From contig NC_059543.1 in NCBI RefSeq assembly GCF_905220415.1, forward strand, positions 8,818,001 to 8,882,000: DNA of 64,000 bases, given 5' to 3'. The notes under the pieces were generated by a model. The model had not been told where the DNA came from and did not search any database. It was given only the letters and a program-made list of their open reading frames with translations. Shown here one piece after another: positions 61,342-64,000 of this stretch (position 1 is the stretch's first letter; the number at the start of each line of letters is the position of its first letter). This DNA is from Colias croceus (lineage: Eukaryota > Arthropoda > Insecta > Lepidoptera > Pieridae). A program made the translations under genes and the position numbers.

Positions 61342-61529
61342 CTAGCTTACCAACCGCGGCTTCGTCCGCTTTGTCTAAAACCTAATAAATTATATACTAA
61401 AACCTTCCTCTTGAATCAGTCTTATCTATTAAAAAAACCGCATCAAAATCTGTTGCGAAGTTTTAAAGATTTAAGCATACAAAGGGACATAGGGACACAG
61501 AAAGCGACTTTTTTTATACTATGTAGTGA
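61342..61529 (-). mobile_element. non-autonomous Helitron, second family
   Basis: Minus strand: A|TCACTACATAGTATAAAAAA, AAGTCGCTTTCTGTGTCCCT, then AAAGCGGACGAAGCCGCGGT and TAAGCTAG|T. It is the sister of the copy at 31484-31683. The frame 61411-61593 + is a shadow. Confidence 0.8.
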
Positions 61530-63129
61530 TATTTATAAAGCAATTGAATGCCATAAAAACAAAAATATCAAATGCAATCTTCGTGTTTTGTGAATTTTCA
61601 CCATCATGCGTTCCCACAAAAGGTAAGTTGTTACTTACAGGTATTTATTGAAATGAAATGAAATGAATGATTCTTTTATTATTTTGAGGTGCATTGGGAA
61701 CAGAAGTTTTTGATAAAATTTTATTTGTAAGTAGCTTTTTTTTATAGATTTACAGTTAACTTTTGATTTTTTTATTTACAGATTCAATGCTCATAAAATT
61801 ATATCGCCTTTGGAAGACGATTTCTGCTGATATTTTTACTACACCACTTGAAAATTCATGATTTGATGATAAAGACAGTAGCAGCGAGGATTAAGTGGAA
61901 ATTAGTAATCATCCGCTTCGTCAATCCAACGTCCAATGATTCAATCATTGGAAGTATCTCGGGAAATTTTGGAGGATATTTTTCAGGAAGGAGAGGAGAG
62001 GCAGCCAACCACATATCAAACTACTACGTTTTAGTACCGAAAAAAATTTTATTGCCAAATGAAACGTAAATTTTGCACTCACAACTTTACAAGTAATGTT
62101 TTTATTTTGACTTTGCGGTTATCTGATTATAATATTTATCGTTATGGCTATCGACGTACCGACCGTACTGGGATCAGAGTAGGTACATGATATACAGTTC
62201 ATCATCCAGGATTGCTTAGAGCATTTTCACACTGAAAAAGATGTTTTCTTTGAATCGTAGTTGCTTCATTTATTTATTTTTAATCATTATACATAATATG
62301 TTTTATATTTTATAAATATATCATTTTCATTATTTAAGTAGATAAAATAAATTATGTAACGGTTTTATAAGAAAACACATTATATTTATTAGGCGACGGT
62401 GATTTCTTCCAGGCAAAAGATATTCATCAGCTCAATAAAATTGAATAGTATGTTGTTAGTTATTCTTTAGATTCACAATTGTAATGAGCATTTCCGCATG
62501 CAAGTTGTATCGTAGTTTAGATATATCATAGTTTTTACATATTAAAGTTCCAACAAAACCCTCAAATTTTTGAGTTTTCATTTACATGTTGTTAGTAAAA
62601 ATAAACTTTAACTAACAGTCAAAGTAGTCAAAGTATATTTTAACTAATACTACTTAATATCTATTATACTTATGTTCAGTATTTATCTGTATTATTATTG
62701 CTTGACAATTAATATATTTTCATGTCGTATACCAAATTATAAACATAAGTTTAATGTGTAATTAGCTGGATTTATTTTTACACACTCACAGACTTATATT
62801 TTATGTTAAATGTTAAAAGAGTGTTAATATGTAGTGTAAATCATAATAGGTACATTTTTTCACAATTAAAAATAATCCTTTTTTCTGATGGTGTTGGCAT
62901 TGAATTAAACCGCGCTGTCGTTTCGTTCACAAAAAGTGATGTTATGAGGAGCATATTCGGTCCTCATATTATAAAAAATCTGTGCGAAAACAATAAACAC
63001 GTGTGAGGCCCTCACGGCAGATCGGGGCGGTCTGACGCGAAGTGGGGACAGCGTTGTCACTGTATCGCTCTAGCCACGCTGGTCAACAGACTTATTCGTT
63101 AGTTCAGTTTTGTATTAAGACCGCTGTGA
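61530..63129. other. gene-free AT-rich DNA leading into the Helitron remnant
   Basis: Two short frames have slightly protein-like parts but no family I know: 61848-62069 + and 62803-63006 + (end: SFTKSDVMRSIFGPHIIKNL). The second lies directly upstream of the Helitron remnant and might be another piece of it. 63005-63128 is complex (GTGAGGCCCTCACGGCAGAT) and includes a small palindrome. Confidence 0.3.
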
Positions 63130-63800
63130 CATCCAACCCGTGAGACAACCAAACCCGGTCTCCCCTACTATCCCGTGAGACCGAAATCTTCACTGAGAGG
63201 GTATGACGTCTCACAGCTGATCGCAAACGGCATATTGTACTATCCCGTGAGACCGAAACCCTCACTGAGAGGGAATTTCGTCTCACTACTGATCACGACA
63301 GTCATATTTTATCTCGAGAATCTGAAACTTTACTCAATATGAAGACCGTTTGACAAATGATAGGGTGCATCATAATAAGATGAACATGAGCATAAGCAAT
63401 GACTAGAGTAGGGACGCGAATATTACAATTATATGAGACAAGAACGATTAATAAGTTTGTTTAATGAAAGATTAAGAATTGAAACTATTCGGTCTCTGGA
63501 AACGTACGAATAGCGAGAGGCCCGTCTTACTGCAGACAGATTTCGTCATAGTCTTAATGTCTTGAGGTAAACAATCTACGAATTCGGTGGTGTGGTCTGA
63601 CAAATATAAAAGTGGGTTTGCTTATAACCTCACAATTGATTACAGATCATCTTCTGTATAGGCGATATTAACGTAGTATGTTCTTTTTGTAATGCTTTAA
63701 AGTGTGGTAAGGCGAGTCGGCTTTCGTTTGAAGATACACCGGAACCTTTGAAATCACTACTTTTAGAGGTAAACATACTGTTCAATTACCGTTTAGCTAC
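63130..63800 (+). pseudogene. decayed Helitron-type (Rep-helicase) protein, N-terminal part
   Basis: In one frame from 63174, 24-residue units of the form 'RETExxTERxxRLTADRxRHIVLS' follow one another (63174, 63246, 63315); a further unit, RSLETYE-stop-REARLTADRFRH, reappears at 63490 in a shifted frame. From 63661 another frame reads NVVCSFCNALKCGK, then SFEDTPEPLKSLLLE, a Cys-x2-Cys motif followed by the 'P-x-PLKSLL' pattern I associate with the region before the Helitron_like_N domain of insect Helitron proteins. Stops (63204, 63511) and at least two frameshifts make it inactive. The window ends before any Rep or helicase motif, so the assignment depends on the next sequence. Confidence is moderate. 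Confidence 0.5.
63174..63350 (+). repeat. 72-bp coding tandem repeat (two full units and a partial one)
   Basis: CGTGAGACCGAAA starts at 63174 and 63246 (72 bp apart) and a diverged CGAGAATCTGAAA at 63315 (69 bp). CTCACTGAGAGGG and TCGTCTCAC recur in each unit. The period is a multiple of three, as expected for a former coding repeat. Confidence 0.75.
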
Positions 63801-64000
63801 TTATGTATTCTGTGGTGCAATGTAAACTGTTATTAGACAATATTCGCTCTTATAGTAGTGCGTTTCAAATGATCCTTTGGTGCTCAATAATTATCAGAAG
63901 ATCCGTTCATGCTTACTTTTAAATACAAGGTCAAGTTTACTATTTGATAGGATCCCTTTTGCCTGAAGGCCAACCTAAGTTTGTTTAAATATATTTTTTA

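Noticed and set aside
63005..63135. Possible LTR of a retrotransposon
   Set aside because: No matching second copy, no TG...CA ends and no primer-binding site were found in the window.
63104..63286. Minus-strand frame over the 72-bp repeats
   Set aside because: The plus-strand frame of the same DNA gives the repeated RETE...RLTADR pattern that continues downstream; the minus frame is its shadow.
63174..63350. CRISPR-like array from the spaced repeats
   Set aside because: The repeated parts are diverged, the period is 72 bp with similar 'spacers', and the setting is a eukaryotic genome; it is a decayed coding tandem repeat.
1..64000. tRNA genes or known microRNA hairpins
   Set aside because: I looked by eye for B-box-like words and familiar mature microRNA sequences and found none convincing; a covariance-model scan would be needed to exclude them.

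Overview
The window looks like a gene-poor stretch of a lepidopteran (moth or butterfly) nuclear genome. The evidence is the AT-rich background, short non-autonomous Helitrons with TC...CTAG ends and the GGGCGAAGCCG 3' motif typical of Lepidoptera, the AACCGACTTC...GAAGTCGGTT repeat, an RTE-type LINE tail, and a short run of the insect telomere unit TTAGG. I found no host protein-coding gene, tRNA, rRNA or CRISPR array. The stretch is best read as intergenic DNA or part of a very large intron; the sequence alone does not say which.

The only intact coding gene belongs to a transposon. At 9221-11306 (minus) lies a complete element with 19-bp inverted ends and a two-exon transposase of 467 codons. 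Its catalytic spacing (D180, D270, E352) fits the DD82E ('Sailor') branch of the IS630/Tc1/mariner group. It sits inside an older element (8145-11365) with 17-bp inverted ends, a 3-bp TAT flank and a broken PIF/Harbinger-like transposase N-terminus at 8401-8590. A second nest is at 32095-33386: a PIF/Harbinger-type MITE (TAA duplication) carrying a 5'-truncated RTE LINE with its own target-site duplication and (TGA)n tail. At 63130-64000 the window ends in a decayed Helitron-type protein gene with 72-bp (24-residue) tandem repeats and a Cys-x2-Cys motif.

Other structured items are an unusual 408-bp fold-back element (54972-55379) with ~118-bp arms and a telomere-like core, a 667-bp element between perfect 34-bp inverted repeats (59057-59723), a ~193-bp tandem duplication (60724-61105), a family of six related dispersed repeats sharing ACACGTGT and CGCGTCATGGC words, at least eight Helitron termini in two families, and several LINE 3' remnants.

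Between repeats, islands richer in G+C and sequence complexity (for example 5101-5240, 14880-15350, 28040-28880, 34905-35085, 40890-41240, 41930-42010, 46930-47005, 51320-51570, 56280-56420) stand out and are candidate regulatory DNA. Recognisable site-level matches include an RFX X-box (24226-24239), paired ATGCAAAT octamers (34924 and 34988) and several AGATGGCGC words that fit the insect CTCF core. All of these are motif-level inferences.
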